Below are positions 9,195-17,608 of a stretch of DNA of 64,000 nucleotides, one piece after another (the stretch's first letter is position 1; every line of letters begins with the position of its first letter). The stretch spans positions 248,001 through 312,000 of the forward strand of contig MRSX01000003.1 in assembly GCA_002631715.1 (NCBI GenBank), in the 5' to 3' direction. The notes beneath the pieces were generated by a model. That model was not told the DNA's origin. It did no database searches and saw nothing but the letters and a program-made list of their open reading frames with translations. The position numbers and the translations under genes are program-made. This stretch comes from Candidatus Porisulfidus sp. TsSOB (GTDB lineage: Bacteria; Pseudomonadota; Gammaproteobacteria; Poriferisulfidales; Poriferisulfidaceae).

Positions 9195-10670
9195 TCAGCA
9201 GTACCGGTCCGCGACCTGGAGCAGGGCTTGCGCCTTGTGCATGGTTTCATGCCATTCTCGCTCCGGAATTGAATCGTAAACGATTCCGGCTCCGGCCTGC
9301 ACATGAATCTGCCCATTGTGAACGATTGCGGTTCGGATGGCGATAGCGGTGTCGAGGTTCCGGTCCCACCCGAAGTAGCCGATGGCTCCGGAATAAATGC
9401 CCCGGCTTGACGGTTCCAGTTCGTCGATGATCTCCATGGCCCGAATCTTGGGGGCGCCGCTGACCGTTCCGGCCGGGAAAGTCGCCCGCAGTACGTCTTG
9501 GGTCGAGATGCCCGGCGACAGCTTTCCTTCCACGTTCGAGACCATGTGCATGACATGGGAATAGCGCTCGACCACCATCTGTTCGGTCAGTCGGACCGTG
9601 CCCGGCTGGCAGACCCGGCCGATATCGTTGCGGCCGAGGTCGATCAGCATCAGGTGTTCGGCGCATTCTTTCGGGTCGGCCAGAAGTTCCGCCTCCAGCT
9701 TCCGGTCTTCTTCTTCCGTCTCGCCGCGCCAGCGGGTCCCGGCGATCGGGCGCACCGTGACGTCATCGTCCTCGCGGCGCACCAGGATTTCCGGGCTGGA
9801 GCCGACCACCTGGACCGGGCCGAGATTCAGGAAATACATGTAGGGAGAAGGGTTGAGTTCGTGCAGGCCGCGGTACATGTGAAACGGATCGCCCTGGTAG
9901 GGCCGGCTGAGTCGCTGCGAGAGCACGACCTGCATCAGATCGCCTGCGATGATGTATTCGCGGGCCGTCTGAACTGCTTCGCAGAACCCGGCCTCGGTAA
10001 ATCCCGATGTGAACGAGGATTCCCGGTCTGGCGCTTCCACCAGTGGTTCCGGTTCTGGGGTCTCTTCGACTTGAGCGCGCAATTCCTGCAGCCGTCGGCA
10101 TCCTGCCGCATAGGCTTCCGGAACATCTACCGGTTGGTTGACGATCAGCAGGATTTGCCCTGTCTGGTTGTCCAGCATGATCAATTCGGTCGAGCGAAGC
10201 AACCACAGGTCCGGCAGGCCGAGCAGGTCGTCCGGCCGACTTCCGGCGAGAACCGGCTCGATGGTTCGGATCAGGTCGTAGCCGAAATAGCCGACCAGGC
10301 CGCCTCCGAAGCGCAGGTCTTCCGTCAGGGGGGCGACTTTGTGACTGTGCAGGTAGTCTTCCACGCAGGACAACGGGTCGTCGGTCTCTTGGGAGCTTCG
10401 GGTCTCGCCGCCTTCCATGATGCGAAACCGGCCGTCCTGGTAGATCAGTTCGACCGCGGTGGGCATGCCGATGATCGAGTACCGCCCGGCGTGCGTATCA
10501 ATTTCTCCGGATTCCAGCAAGTAGCTGCCCGGCTGGTCCGCTATCGGCGCGTACAGGGTCGAGGCCTTGCGCTGGCCTGCCGGCAGCATGGTCACCAGCG
10601 GGACATGCGTGCAGCCTTCGGAACGGTAGCGCTCGAATTGAGCCTCACTCAGGGTAGGGTGATCGTCCAT
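9195..10670 (-). CDS. trpE: Anthranilate synthase component I TrpE
   Basis: A 491-residue chorismate-utilising enzyme. It has a regulatory N-terminal half containing LLESGEI (a tryptophan-binding LLES motif) and a catalytic C-terminal half with PIAGTRWRGETEEED, DLGRNDIGRV and FPAGTVSGAPKIRAME. It makes anthranilate from chorismate. It lies 15 bases upstream of trpG. No leader peptide or attenuator was found in the short gap above its start, so feedback through the LLES site is the only control the sequence suggests. Confidence 0.97.
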   Translation of the reverse strand: MDDHPTLSEAQFERYRSEGCTHVPLVTMLPAGQRKASTLYAPIADQPGSYLLESGEIDTHAGRYSIIGMPTAVELIYQDGRFRIMEGGETRSSQETDDPLSCVEDYLHSHKVAPLTEDLRFGGGLVGYFGYDLIRTIEPVLAGSRPDDLLGLPDLWLLRSTELIMLDNQTGQILLIVNQPVDVPEAYAAGCRRLQELRAQVEETPEPEPLVEAPDRESSFTSGFTEAGFCEAVQTAREYIIAGDLMQVVLSQRLSRPYQGDPFHMYRGLHELNPSPYMYFLNLGPVQVVGSSPEILVRREDDDVTVRPIAGTRWRGETEEEDRKLEAELLADPKECAEHLMLIDLGRNDIGRVCQPGTVRLTEQMVVERYSHVMHMVSNVEGKLSPGISTQDVLRATFPAGTVSGAPKIRAMEIIDELEPSSRGIYSGAIGYFGWDRNLDTAIAIRTAIVHNGQIHVQAGAGIVYDSIPEREWHETMHKAQALLQVADRYC

Positions 10671-10724
10671 ACCAGTTTCCAGAAACTGTAGTCAATGCGG
10701 CGTAGTGCCGCCGGAGCCGGGAAA

Positions 10725-10928
10725 TCAGCTGTCCGAAGAACTTTTCTTGGATTCGGTGGAATCGTCGGTATCGGACTTCTCAGTCTGTGATGCAGACTGC
10801 ATGGACTGCTTGAAACCCTTGATGGCCTCGCCCAGATCGCCGCCTATGTTGCGCAAGCGCTTGGTGCCAAACAACAGCAGCACGATGGCCAGAATGATAA
10901 GAATCTGCCAGATGCTGATGCCGCCCAT
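10725..10928 (-). CDS. tatA: Twin-arginine translocase subunit TatA
   Basis: A 67-residue protein with one N-terminal membrane helix (about residues 5-20, [18 protein letters not shown]), the FGTKRLR hinge, an amphipathic helix and a charged, Ser-rich tail; this is the TatA/E layout. Tat export is needed here because SoxY, SoxB and DsrO carry RR signal peptides. tatB and tatC are not in the window, so this is a separated copy. It sits between rpe and trpE on the same strand. Confidence 0.92.
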   Translation of the reverse strand: MGGISIWQILIILAIVLLLFGTKRLRNIGGDLGEAIKGFKQSMQSASQTEKSDTDDSTESKKSSSDS

Positions 10929-11016
10929 AAGCCTATTTCGTCAGCCAATGTGAATGTCGGCATTGTACCCCATTTTGCAGGGGAACCGCCTTTTGTCAGG
11001 TCTTTTCTGGCAGCTT

Positions 11017-11688
11017 TCAGACTCGGGCGAGTTCTGCGCGCATCGCGGCCATTGTGGCCGTGTAATCGTCGCTGCCGAAGACGGCAGAACCACAAACAAA
11101 CGTATCTGCGCCAGCCTCTTTCACGCTGGCGATGTTGTCTACCTTAATGCCGCCATCGACTTCCAGGCGCACTGGTTGGTCGCAGGTGTCGAGCCGGGCG
11201 CGGACCTGGCGAATCTTTTCCAGAGTTTGCGGGATAAAGGACTGCCCCCCGAACCCGGGATTGACGGACATCAGCAGGACCATGTCGATCTTGTCCAGAA
11301 CATGATCCAGGGCGCTCAAAGGCGTGGCCGGGTTGAGCACCAGCCCGTTCTTGCAGCCGAGGTCGCGGGTCAGTTGCAGGCTGCGGTCTACATGCTGGGT
11401 CGCTTCCGGGTGAAACGTAATGGAACTGGCCCCTGCCTTGGCGAAGTCGTTAATCAGCCCGTCCACCGGGGTCACCATCAAATGAACGTCTATGGGCACA
11501 GTGACGCCGTGCGTGCGCAGGGCCTCGCAGACCAGCGGTCCGATGGTGAGGTTGGGAACGTAATGGTAGTCCATTACGTCAAAGTGGATCATGTCAGCCC
11601 CGGCCTCGACAACCGCATCCACTTCCGCACCGAGGCGTGCGAAATCCGCGGACAGGATGGACGGGGCGATCTGGTCGGGAAGAGGCAT
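11017..11688 (-). CDS. rpe: Ribulose-phosphate 3-epimerase
   Basis: A 223-residue TIM-barrel epimerase. [17 protein letters not shown] is the N-terminal signature, [12 protein letters not shown] holds metal ligands, [15 protein letters not shown] is the second signature, and LEVDGGI carries the catalytic aspartate. It interconverts ribulose-5-phosphate and xylulose-5-phosphate in the pentose-phosphate and Calvin pathways. It lies upstream of trpE, as in several proteobacteria, although gph, often found between them, is missing and tatA occupies the space. Confidence 0.96.
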   Translation of the reverse strand: MPLPDQIAPSILSADFARLGAEVDAVVEAGADMIHFDVMDYHYVPNLTIGPLVCEALRTHGVTVPIDVHLMVTPVDGLINDFAKAGASSITFHPEATQHVDRSLQLTRDLGCKNGLVLNPATPLSALDHVLDKIDMVLLMSVNPGFGGQSFIPQTLEKIRQVRARLDTCDQPVRLEVDGGIKVDNIASVKEAGADTFVCGSAVFGSDDYTATMAAMRAELARV

Positions 11689-11899
11689 GACAAATCCTCA
11701 GAAGGCGCGCATATTCTACGGCATTCGCGTCCGGAGTGCCGGGGGTGGACGGGTACAATGACCTGTAATTTTGATGCCCGAAAGAAAATCGAGTGTTCCT
11801 TCCGTTAGCCGGAGATTCCCGCGACGTGGAATCGACGGAATTTCCTAAGTTCATTCGCATGCTTCGGGCTGTCTTTCGCAGTGAGCTGGACTTCTTGCC

Positions 11900-12604
11900 G
11901 TGACTTCGCGTAAACCTGAAGAATTGCCCTGCTGGGGCTATTGTGGGAATGAAGGCCCGGACCATTGGGGACAGTTGCATTCGGATTGGAAAGCATGTGC
12001 TGAGGGCCAGGAACAGTCCCCGATTGCCCTGTCAGGAGAAGAAATGGAGCCGACGGTCGAACGTCTTGCGCTCCACTATCAGCCGACGACCGGACGACTG
12101 AGCGATAACGCGTACGCCGTCCGGGTAGATATGGAGCCGGGTTCCCGGTTGCTACTCGGGGATCGGACTTTTTCCTTGAGGCAATTCCACTTCCATACTC
12201 CGGGTGAACACTTGTGGTCGGATAGTGCAGAGGCGGGAGAACTTCACCTGGTGCATGTAGCCGATTCGGGAGAGATCGCCGTGCTGGGGGTCCCGTTGCG
12301 CCCCGATGCGGCGCAGGCTTTTCCAGACTCTTTCTGGGATTGGCTGCAGTCTGCCAAGACTGGCGAGCCACTGACCCTTGATCCGACCGGACTGATTCCC
12401 CGGCAGAGCCGTTTCGTGGGTTATCGAGGGTCCTTGACGATGCCGCCGTGCACCGAAGGGGTGAATTGGCTATTGGCGATGGAGCCGATGGCCCTGGGAT
12501 CGGCAGAGCAGCGTTGGCTGGAACAACAAAGAGGGCAGAATGCCCGGCCTGTGCAACCGCTTGGCGGCCGAACTGTGTATGCCGTCTTGCAGGAAGGATC
12601 TTGA
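11900..12604 (+). CDS. Alpha-type carbonic anhydrase
   Basis: A 234-residue alpha carbonic anhydrase. WGYCGNEGPDHWG and QSPIAL form the N-terminal signature. The zinc histidines are in LRQFHFHTPGEHLW and ELHLVHV. GSLTMPPCTEGVNW is the substrate-pocket block. It starts at GTG 11900, because an in-frame stop lies 18 bases upstream. No signal peptide is visible, whereas most bacterial alpha enzymes are periplasmic, so this one is predicted cytoplasmic. CO2/bicarbonate conversion would fit an autotrophic sulfur oxidiser. Its stop overlaps the next gene's TTG start. Confidence 0.92.
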   Translation: MTSRKPEELPCWGYCGNEGPDHWGQLHSDWKACAEGQEQSPIALSGEEMEPTVERLALHYQPTTGRLSDNAYAVRVDMEPGSRLLLGDRTFSLRQFHFHTPGEHLWSDSAEAGELHLVHVADSGEIAVLGVPLRPDAAQAFPDSFWDWLQSAKTGEPLTLDPTGLIPRQSRFVGYRGSLTMPPCTEGVNWLLAMEPMALGSAEQRWLEQQRGQNARPVQPLGGRTVYAVLQEGS

Positions 12605-13263
12605 GTACGCGAACTTTCGGTCTAGACGATACGCTGCACCAGTACCTGCTGGATGTTTCGGTCGATGAGGATCCGGTGGCTCGCGCCCTGCGCGCCCAAA
12701 CGGCCACGTTGGGAGAGCACTACATGCAGATCAGTCCCGAGCAGGGACAATTCTTCAAGCTGTTGCTCAAACTGATGAATGCGCAGCAGGTCATCGAGGT
12801 CGGTACCTATACCGGTTACAGCGCTTTGTGCATGGCGCAGGCAGTCGGAGCCCGCGGACGAGTCATATGCTGCGACATCAGCGAGGAATGGACCGCGATC
12901 GGGCGGGAGTTCTGGGAGCAGGCCAAAGTGGCGGAGCGCATTGACTTGCGGCTGGCCCCGGCGCTTGAAACCCTGGCCGGGATGCGGGAGGCCGGAGAGG
13001 CCGGGTGCTTCGATTTCGCCTTCATCGATGCCGACAAGGGAAATTATCAGGCTTACTACGAACACCTGCTGAATTTGATTCGGCCCGGTGGGCTGATCGC
13101 GGTGGACAACACCTTGTGGTCCGGGCGGGTGGCGGATCCTGCCGAACAGGAATCCGACACGGTTGCCATCCGGGAATTCAACCGGATGCTGGCGAAAGAT
13201 TCCCGGGTCATGGTCAGCCTGGTGCCGATCGGCGACGGTTTGACTTTGGCACGCAAGTATTGA
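12601..13263 (+). CDS. SAM-dependent O-methyltransferase (caffeoyl-CoA/catechol OMT family)
   Basis: About 220 residues with a class I methyltransferase core: VIEVGTYTGYSALCMAQA (SAM loop), DFAFIDADKGNYQAYYEHLL and IAVDNTLWSGRVADP. These are signature blocks of the small cation-dependent O-methyltransferase family. I chose the TTG at 12601: it is preceded by an AGGAAGGA site and overlaps the carbonic-anhydrase stop, while the longer reading frame upstream runs through that gene. The substrate cannot be predicted. Confidence 0.9.
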   Translation: MSTRTFGLDDTLHQYLLDVSVDEDPVARALRAQTATLGEHYMQISPEQGQFFKLLLKLMNAQQVIEVGTYTGYSALCMAQAVGARGRVICCDISEEWTAIGREFWEQAKVAERIDLRLAPALETLAGMREAGEAGCFDFAFIDADKGNYQAYYEHLLNLIRPGGLIAVDNTLWSGRVADPAEQESDTVAIREFNRMLAKDSRVMVSLVPIGDGLTLARKY

Positions 13264-13293
13264 GTCTAAAATGGGTGGGCAAACCCTTCAGTA

Positions 13294-14946
13294 ATGAAAG
13301 CATCTGACCTGTTTGTCCGTTGCCTTGAGGCCGAGGGCATCGAGTACGTATTCGGCGTTCCCGGGGAAGAGAACGCGGACTTCGTCATGTCCCTGTCGAA
13401 GTCGGACAAGATTGAATTCATCCTGACCCGGCACGAACAGGGGGCGGCATTCATGGCCGATGTGTACGGCCGGTTGACCGGGCAGCCGGCAGGCTGCCTG
13501 GGCACCCTGGGTCCGGGCGCCACCAACCTGGTGACAGGCGTGGCGAACGCCAACATGGACCGGTCGCCGATGCTGGTCTTGACTGGCCAAGGCTCTACCG
13601 CCCGCCAACACAAGGAATCCCACCAGATCATGGATGCCGTGAGCATGTTCCAGGCGGTGACGAAATGGTCGACCAGCATCATCCAGCCGGACAGCCTTCC
13701 GGAGATTGTGCGCAAGGCGGTTCGCATTGCGCGCAGCGAAAAGCCTGGCGCCGTCCACCTCGAATTGCCGGAGGACATTGCAAAACGAGACACTGACGTG
13801 GAACCGATCTCCCCGATCCGCTTCCGCAGACCGATCCCGGCCGGAGAACAGGTCGATCGGGCTTTCGACATGCTGTGCCGGGCACGGCGTCCGGTAATCC
13901 TTGCCGGGAACGGTTGCATCCGGATCCGGGCCAGCCAGCAACTGCGCATGTTCTGCGAGCAGAACAACATCGGTGTGATCAGCACGTTCATGGCGAAAGG
14001 CTGTGTCGACATGGACGAAGACTACTGCCTGTTCACCATTGGCCTTGGCGCTAAGGATATGGTGGCTTGCGCGATCGACGCGGCGGATGTGGTGCTGGCG
14101 TTGGGCTACGACATGGTCGAGTACCACCCGCACCTTTGGAACCCGGACGGGACTAAGACCATCATCCATGTGGATTTCCAGCCGGCCGAGATCGACTTTC
14201 ACTACCATCCCGAGGTGGAGCTGGTGGGTGACTTGGCTCAGACCTTGGCCATGCTCAACGAGCGGGCGCGGGCGCACGGGAAGATGGATTGGGACTTGTC
14301 CCGGGAGAAAAGGGTCCGGGAAGAGATGCTGGGCGAGTTCGCCGCCTACAAGGATGACGATACGGAAGGCAGATTACGTCCCCAGAAGGTGCTTTGGGAT
14401 GTTCGTGAGGTTATGGGCCCATCGGACATCCTGCTGTCCGACGTGGGCGCGCACAAGATGTGGATCGCCCGCCACTATCACTGCCATGAACCCAATACCT
14501 GTTTGATTCCTAACGGATTTTGTTCGATGGGGTTTGCGTTGCCCGGGGCGATTGCGGCGAGTCTCGTGCATCCGACCCGCAGAATCCTGGCGATCTGTGG
14601 CGACGGTGGATTCCTGATGAACGTGCAGGAGATGGAGACAGCCCGCCGCCTGAACGTGCCCATTGTCGCGATGGTGTGGGAGGATGGCGGTTACGGGCTG
14701 ATTTCCTGGAAACAGGAACAGCAATTCAACCGTCACACGGAACTGGAGTTCACGAATCCGGATTGGCTGGATCTGGCCCGGGCGTTTGGCTGGCACGGGC
14801 ACGTGGTGACGGCCAGCCGGGATCTTGAGGCGACGCTAGAGGCCGCGTTCGAAGAAGAAGGACCGTCCCTGATCGTGGTGCCGATCGACTACGAGGAGAA
14901 CATGCGCCTCATCAAGCACCTCGGCGAGATCGTCTGCCCAATCTGA
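13294..14946 (+). CDS. Acetolactate synthase large-subunit-like ThDP enzyme
   Basis: A 550-residue thiamine-diphosphate enzyme. The N-terminal pyrimidine-binding domain has the catalytic glutamate region (FILTRHEQGAAFMADVYGR). A central domain follows. The C-terminal pyrophosphate domain has ICGDGGFLMNVQEMETA, the GDG...N metal motif. Overall sequence fits acetolactate synthase. No regulatory small subunit (ilvN/ilvH) is next to it, and ilvD is about 19 kb away, so it may be a stand-alone or catabolic-type acetolactate synthase or a related 2-oxo-acid enzyme. It starts 30 bases after the methyltransferase. Confidence 0.85.
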   Translation: MKASDLFVRCLEAEGIEYVFGVPGEENADFVMSLSKSDKIEFILTRHEQGAAFMADVYGRLTGQPAGCLGTLGPGATNLVTGVANANMDRSPMLVLTGQGSTARQHKESHQIMDAVSMFQAVTKWSTSIIQPDSLPEIVRKAVRIARSEKPGAVHLELPEDIAKRDTDVEPISPIRFRRPIPAGEQVDRAFDMLCRARRPVILAGNGCIRIRASQQLRMFCEQNNIGVISTFMAKGCVDMDEDYCLFTIGLGAKDMVACAIDAADVVLALGYDMVEYHPHLWNPDGTKTIIHVDFQPAEIDFHYHPEVELVGDLAQTLAMLNERARAHGKMDWDLSREKRVREEMLGEFAAYKDDDTEGRLRPQKVLWDVREVMGPSDILLSDVGAHKMWIARHYHCHEPNTCLIPNGFCSMGFALPGAIAASLVHPTRRILAICGDGGFLMNVQEMETARRLNVPIVAMVWEDGGYGLISWKQEQQFNRHTELEFTNPDWLDLARAFGWHGHVVTASRDLEATLEAAFEEEGPSLIVVPIDYEENMRLIKHLGEIVCPI

Positions 14947-14951
14947 GGGGG

Positions 14952-15027
14952 TGGCGCCCCCAGGTGGATTCGAACCACCAGTCCGGGATTAGGAATCCCG
15001 TGGTTTATCCGCTTAACCGATGGGGGC
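14952..15027 (-). tRNA. tRNA-Arg (anticodon CCT)
   Basis: The reverse strand folds as a 76-base cloverleaf. The acceptor is GCCCCCA/TGGGGGC, the anticodon stem CGGGA/TCCCG has loop TTCCTAA, the T arm contains GGTTCGAATCC, and the CCA is encoded. Anticodon CCT reads AGG. Confidence 0.95.
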
Positions 15028-15093
15028 GGAACACATTGAATTCTAGCAGGCGACGACTCGTTTCGAGTCGCTAGAGTGGGGTGTGATCGGAAG

Positions 15094-15168
15094 TGGTGGG
15101 CGATGCTGGGATTGAACCAGCGACCTCTGCCGTGTGAAGGCAGCGCTCTCCCCCTGAGCTAATCGCCC
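15094..15168 (-). tRNA. tRNA-Val (anticodon CAC)
   Basis: The reverse strand folds as a 75-base cloverleaf. The acceptor is GGGCGAT/ATCGCCC, the anticodon stem CTGCC/GGCAG has loop TTCACAC, the T loop is GGTTCAATCCC, and the CCA is encoded. Anticodon CAC reads GTG. Confidence 0.96.
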
Positions 15169-15261
15169 ATCCGCAAACAGTCTATCAGCAGCGGTGATTT
15201 TCGCCAATATTCTAAAGCCTTTTTCGTAAGATTTTGTCAAAAAACCCTTATTTTCTTTAGG

Positions 15262-15267
15262 TATAAT
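15262..15267 (+). promoter_or_regulatory. Candidate -10 box for the sox cluster
   Basis: A perfect TATAAT lies 32 bases upstream of the soxX GTG, in an AT-rich stretch between tRNA-Val and soxX. A TTGTCA upstream is spaced 22 bases away, too far for a standard -35, so activator help or a different sigma factor is possible. Confidence 0.45.
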
Positions 15268-15299
15268 GTCGCGCCGTTGCGGATTTCAAGACATCAAAC

Positions 15300-15647
15300 G
15301 TGAAATTCTCTAGCTTGTCGTTGCTGTTGGTCGTCGCATGCGTAGGCTTCGCGCCATTGGCGCAGGCGGACGACGCAATGATCGAAGAGGGCCGGCAAAT
15401 CGCCTTCGACAGGAAAAAGGGAAACTGCCTTTCGTGCCACTCGATCGCAGGGGGCGAGGTTCCGGGCACCATCTCGGTGCCGCTGATCGCGATGCAGGCG
15501 CGTTTCCCCGACAAGGAAGTCTTGCGGCAGAACGTCTGGGATCAGACCCAGTTCCGACCGCACGCCATGATGCCGCCGTTCGGCAAGCACCAGATTCTGA
15601 CGGAAGAGGAAATCGACAAGATTGTCGAATTCATACACACTCTGTAG
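15300..15647 (+). CDS. soxX: Sulfur-oxidation c-type cytochrome SoxX
   Basis: A 115-residue secreted monoheme cytochrome. It has a signal peptide (about residues 1-23, ending LAQA), the heme motif CLSCH near residue 43, and MMPPFGKH, whose methionine is the likely axial ligand. SoxX pairs with SoxA to attach thiosulfate to the SoxY carrier cysteine in the periplasm. It starts at GTG 15300 and is the first gene of soxXYZAKB. Confidence 0.93.
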   Translation: MKFSSLSLLLVVACVGFAPLAQADDAMIEEGRQIAFDRKKGNCLSCHSIAGGEVPGTISVPLIAMQARFPDKEVLRQNVWDQTQFRPHAMMPPFGKHQILTEEEIDKIVEFIHTL

Positions 15648-15665
15648 CCGGGAGAGAACAAAACC

Positions 15666-16103
15666 ATGGATCGAAGAACTTTTCTAACAGCGGGTCTGGG
15701 CCTGGGGACGCTATGCGTAGCGGGTTCCGTGCAGGCCGCTTGGCCCAAAGAGGCGTTCGAGGCTCAAGAGTCCAACGCACTGATCGACATGCTGGCAAGC
15801 AGCAAACCGGCGCCCAGCGATGCGATCACCATTACCGCCCCCGACATTGCGGAAAACGGCGCAGTGGTCCCGATTTCGGTTTCCACGACGCTGGAAGACG
15901 TGACCCGGATCAGTATCGTGGTCGAGCAGAATCCTCTGCCGTTGACGTCCACGTACGATCTGACCGCCGATTCGGTTCCGTATGTCTCGACCCGCGTGAA
16001 GATGCTCAAGACGTCCAACGTCGTGGCACTGGTCGAAGCGGGCGGCAAGTCGTATTCCGGTGTACGGGAAGTCAAAGTAACCATTGGCGGCTGCGGCGGC
16101 TGA
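15666..16103 (+). CDS. soxY: Thiosulfate-oxidation carrier subunit SoxY
   Basis: A 145-residue protein. Its Tat-type signal peptide (DRRTFLTAG near residue 2) is followed by an A-rich cleavage region. The C-terminus ends VTIGGCGG, the swinging arm whose cysteine carries the sulfur intermediates during the Sox cycle. It works as a heterodimer with SoxZ, encoded next, and is exported already folded by Tat. Confidence 0.96.
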   Translation: MDRRTFLTAGLGLGTLCVAGSVQAAWPKEAFEAQESNALIDMLASSKPAPSDAITITAPDIAENGAVVPISVSTTLEDVTRISIVVEQNPLPLTSTYDLTADSVPYVSTRVKMLKTSNVVALVEAGGKSYSGVREVKVTIGGCGG

Positions 16104-16119
16104 TCGAGGAGGCAAAATC

Positions 16120-16428
16120 ATGGCAGGAAGCATGCGTGTACGGGCTAAGGAAAAAAACGGTATCGTGACCGTAAAGGCCCTGATTACTCATCCGATGGAA
16201 ACGGGTCTGCGCAAGGACAGTGACGGGAATATCATTCCGGCGCACTTTATTCAGGAAGTCACTGCGACGGTCGGCGACAAGGTCGTCTTTACCGCGAACT
16301 GGGGGACGGGTGTCTCCAAGAACCCGTATCTGTCGTTCAAATACAAAGGCTCCAAGGGTGACATCGTGACCCTGAACTGGACGGACAACGATGGCCATTC
16401 GGATTCGCTGGAAGCCGAGGTCAAATGA
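16120..16428 (+). CDS. soxZ: Thiosulfate-oxidation carrier subunit SoxZ
   Basis: A 102-residue SoxZ, all beta and without its own signal peptide, so it is carried out with SoxY through Tat. MRVRAKEKNGIVTVKALITH and GDIVTLNWTDNDGHSD are typical blocks. I chose ATG 16120 because GAGGAGG lies just upstream at 16106-16112; a longer reading frame begins inside soxY. Its stop overlaps the soxA ATG. Confidence 0.95.
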   Translation: MAGSMRVRAKEKNGIVTVKALITHPMETGLRKDSDGNIIPAHFIQEVTATVGDKVVFTANWGTGVSKNPYLSFKYKGSKGDIVTLNWTDNDGHSDSLEAEVK

Positions 16429-17282
16429 TCTCTAGAAAGGTTTTGGCTTGGTCGGCTTCCCTGTTGTTGGCGGGGCTGGCGGCCAATGCAGGCGCGGAAA
16501 GCCTGGACGCCGATGTGAGCCCAAAGAAGGATCTGGAGGCGATCCAGAAATTCTTCACGGAAAAGTTTCCCGAGATTGCATGGGAAGATTTCGCCAATGG
16601 CACATACGCTTTGAACGAGGCCTGGTATGAAAACTGGCTGTTGATCGAAGAATTTCCGCCCTATGAAATCGCGATTGCCAATGGCGAAGAAATGTGGAAC
16701 ACCCCGTTTGCCAACGGGAAGTCTTACGCGGACTGCTTCGGCGAGCCGGGCGTTCAGCACCACTACCCGCGGTGGGACAAGGAGCAGGGGCAGGTCGTGA
16801 CCCTGGCGCTTGCGATCAACCAATGCCGCGAGGCCAACGGCGAAGAACCGCTGAAGTACAAGAAGGGCCCGATCGTGGACATTCTGGCCTACATGGCGTA
16901 CGAGTCGCGGGGCCAGATTATCAATGTGGTGGTGCCCGAGGACGAGCCCGGCGCACTGGAGGCTTACAAGAAAGGGCGCGAGTTCTATTTCACGCGCCGC
17001 GGCCAATTGAACTTCGCTTGCGCGCATTGCCATTTCAGCATGGCGGGGCGCACGCTTCGGACCGAACCCCTGAGCCCGGCGCTGGGCCAGGCGACCGGCT
17101 GGCCGGTCTACCGGTCGAAGTGGGGCGCGATTGGAACCCTGCACCGCCGCTACACCGGCTGCAACAAGCAGGTCCGCGCCAAGCCGTTCGAGGCCCAGGG
17201 CGAGGAATACCGGAACCTGGAATATTTCCATACCCATATGAGCAACGGCTTGCCCCTGAACGGGCCGGCAGCGCGGAAGTGA
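16425..17282 (+). CDS. soxA: Sulfur-oxidation c-type cytochrome SoxA (monoheme type)
   Basis: A 285-residue secreted protein with a signal peptide of about 25 residues. It has one heme motif (CAHCH, about residue 200) and, further on, the conserved cysteine in YTGCNKQV that ligands the active-site heme and is persulfurated. The N-terminal half keeps two cysteines (ADCFGEP, NQCREAN) but no CxxCH, so the first heme of diheme SoxA is absent. Monoheme SoxA with a SoxK partner is a known SoxAXK arrangement, and soxK is the next gene. Confidence 0.94.
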   Translation: MISRKVLAWSASLLLAGLAANAGAESLDADVSPKKDLEAIQKFFTEKFPEIAWEDFANGTYALNEAWYENWLLIEEFPPYEIAIANGEEMWNTPFANGKSYADCFGEPGVQHHYPRWDKEQGQVVTLALAINQCREANGEEPLKYKKGPIVDILAYMAYESRGQIINVVVPEDEPGALEAYKKGREFYFTRRGQLNFACAHCHFSMAGRTLRTEPLSPALGQATGWPVYRSKWGAIGTLHRRYTGCNKQVRAKPFEAQGEEYRNLEYFHTHMSNGLPLNGPAARK

Positions 17283-17289
17283 GGACATC

Positions 17290-17601
17290 GTGAAATCGAA
17301 GATGCCGGTTTTTGTGGTTTTGGCCTTGTGCCTGGGTTCGACGGTTGCGTTGGCAGCCGATCAGGCAGGCTTCGACAAGGCATACGAGGCGGCGGTCGCT
17401 GCGCAGCAGAAAGCGGCTTCGGTCAGTGGCGAATGGCGCGATACCGAAAAGATGCTGAAGGAAGCCAAGAAGAAAGCCGAGGAAGGCGATTTCGAAGGGG
17501 CCATCAAGTTGGCGAAGCAAGCGGAGCACCAAGGACACCGGGGCTACGAACAGATGACTTCGCAGGCCGGCAACGTCGGGCTCGATCCTTTCCTGCAATA
17601 A
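17290..17601 (+). CDS. soxK: SoxXA-binding protein SoxK
   Basis: A 103-residue exported protein, mostly helical and rich in Ala, Lys and Glu after a signal peptide (about residues 1-22). Its gene order (soxA-soxK-soxB) and blocks such as WRDTEKMLKEAKKKAEEGDF match the SoxK subunit known from Chlorobaculum and Dsr-bearing sulfur oxidisers, which raises SoxAX activity. The start is GTG 17290. Confidence 0.85.
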   Translation: MKSKMPVFVVLALCLGSTVALAADQAGFDKAYEAAVAAQQKAASVSGEWRDTEKMLKEAKKKAEEGDFEGAIKLAKQAEHQGHRGYEQMTSQAGNVGLDPFLQ

Positions 17602-17608
17602 AATCCCG

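Noticed and set aside
11805-12707. 300-codon open frame opposite the carbonic-anhydrase gene
   Set aside because: It lies antisense to two well-supported genes and its translation has no family features; it is a product of high-GC codon bias.
14952-15168. tRNA-Arg/tRNA-Val pair as an integration site
   Set aside because: No integrase and no repeat of the tRNA 3' end was seen in the window.
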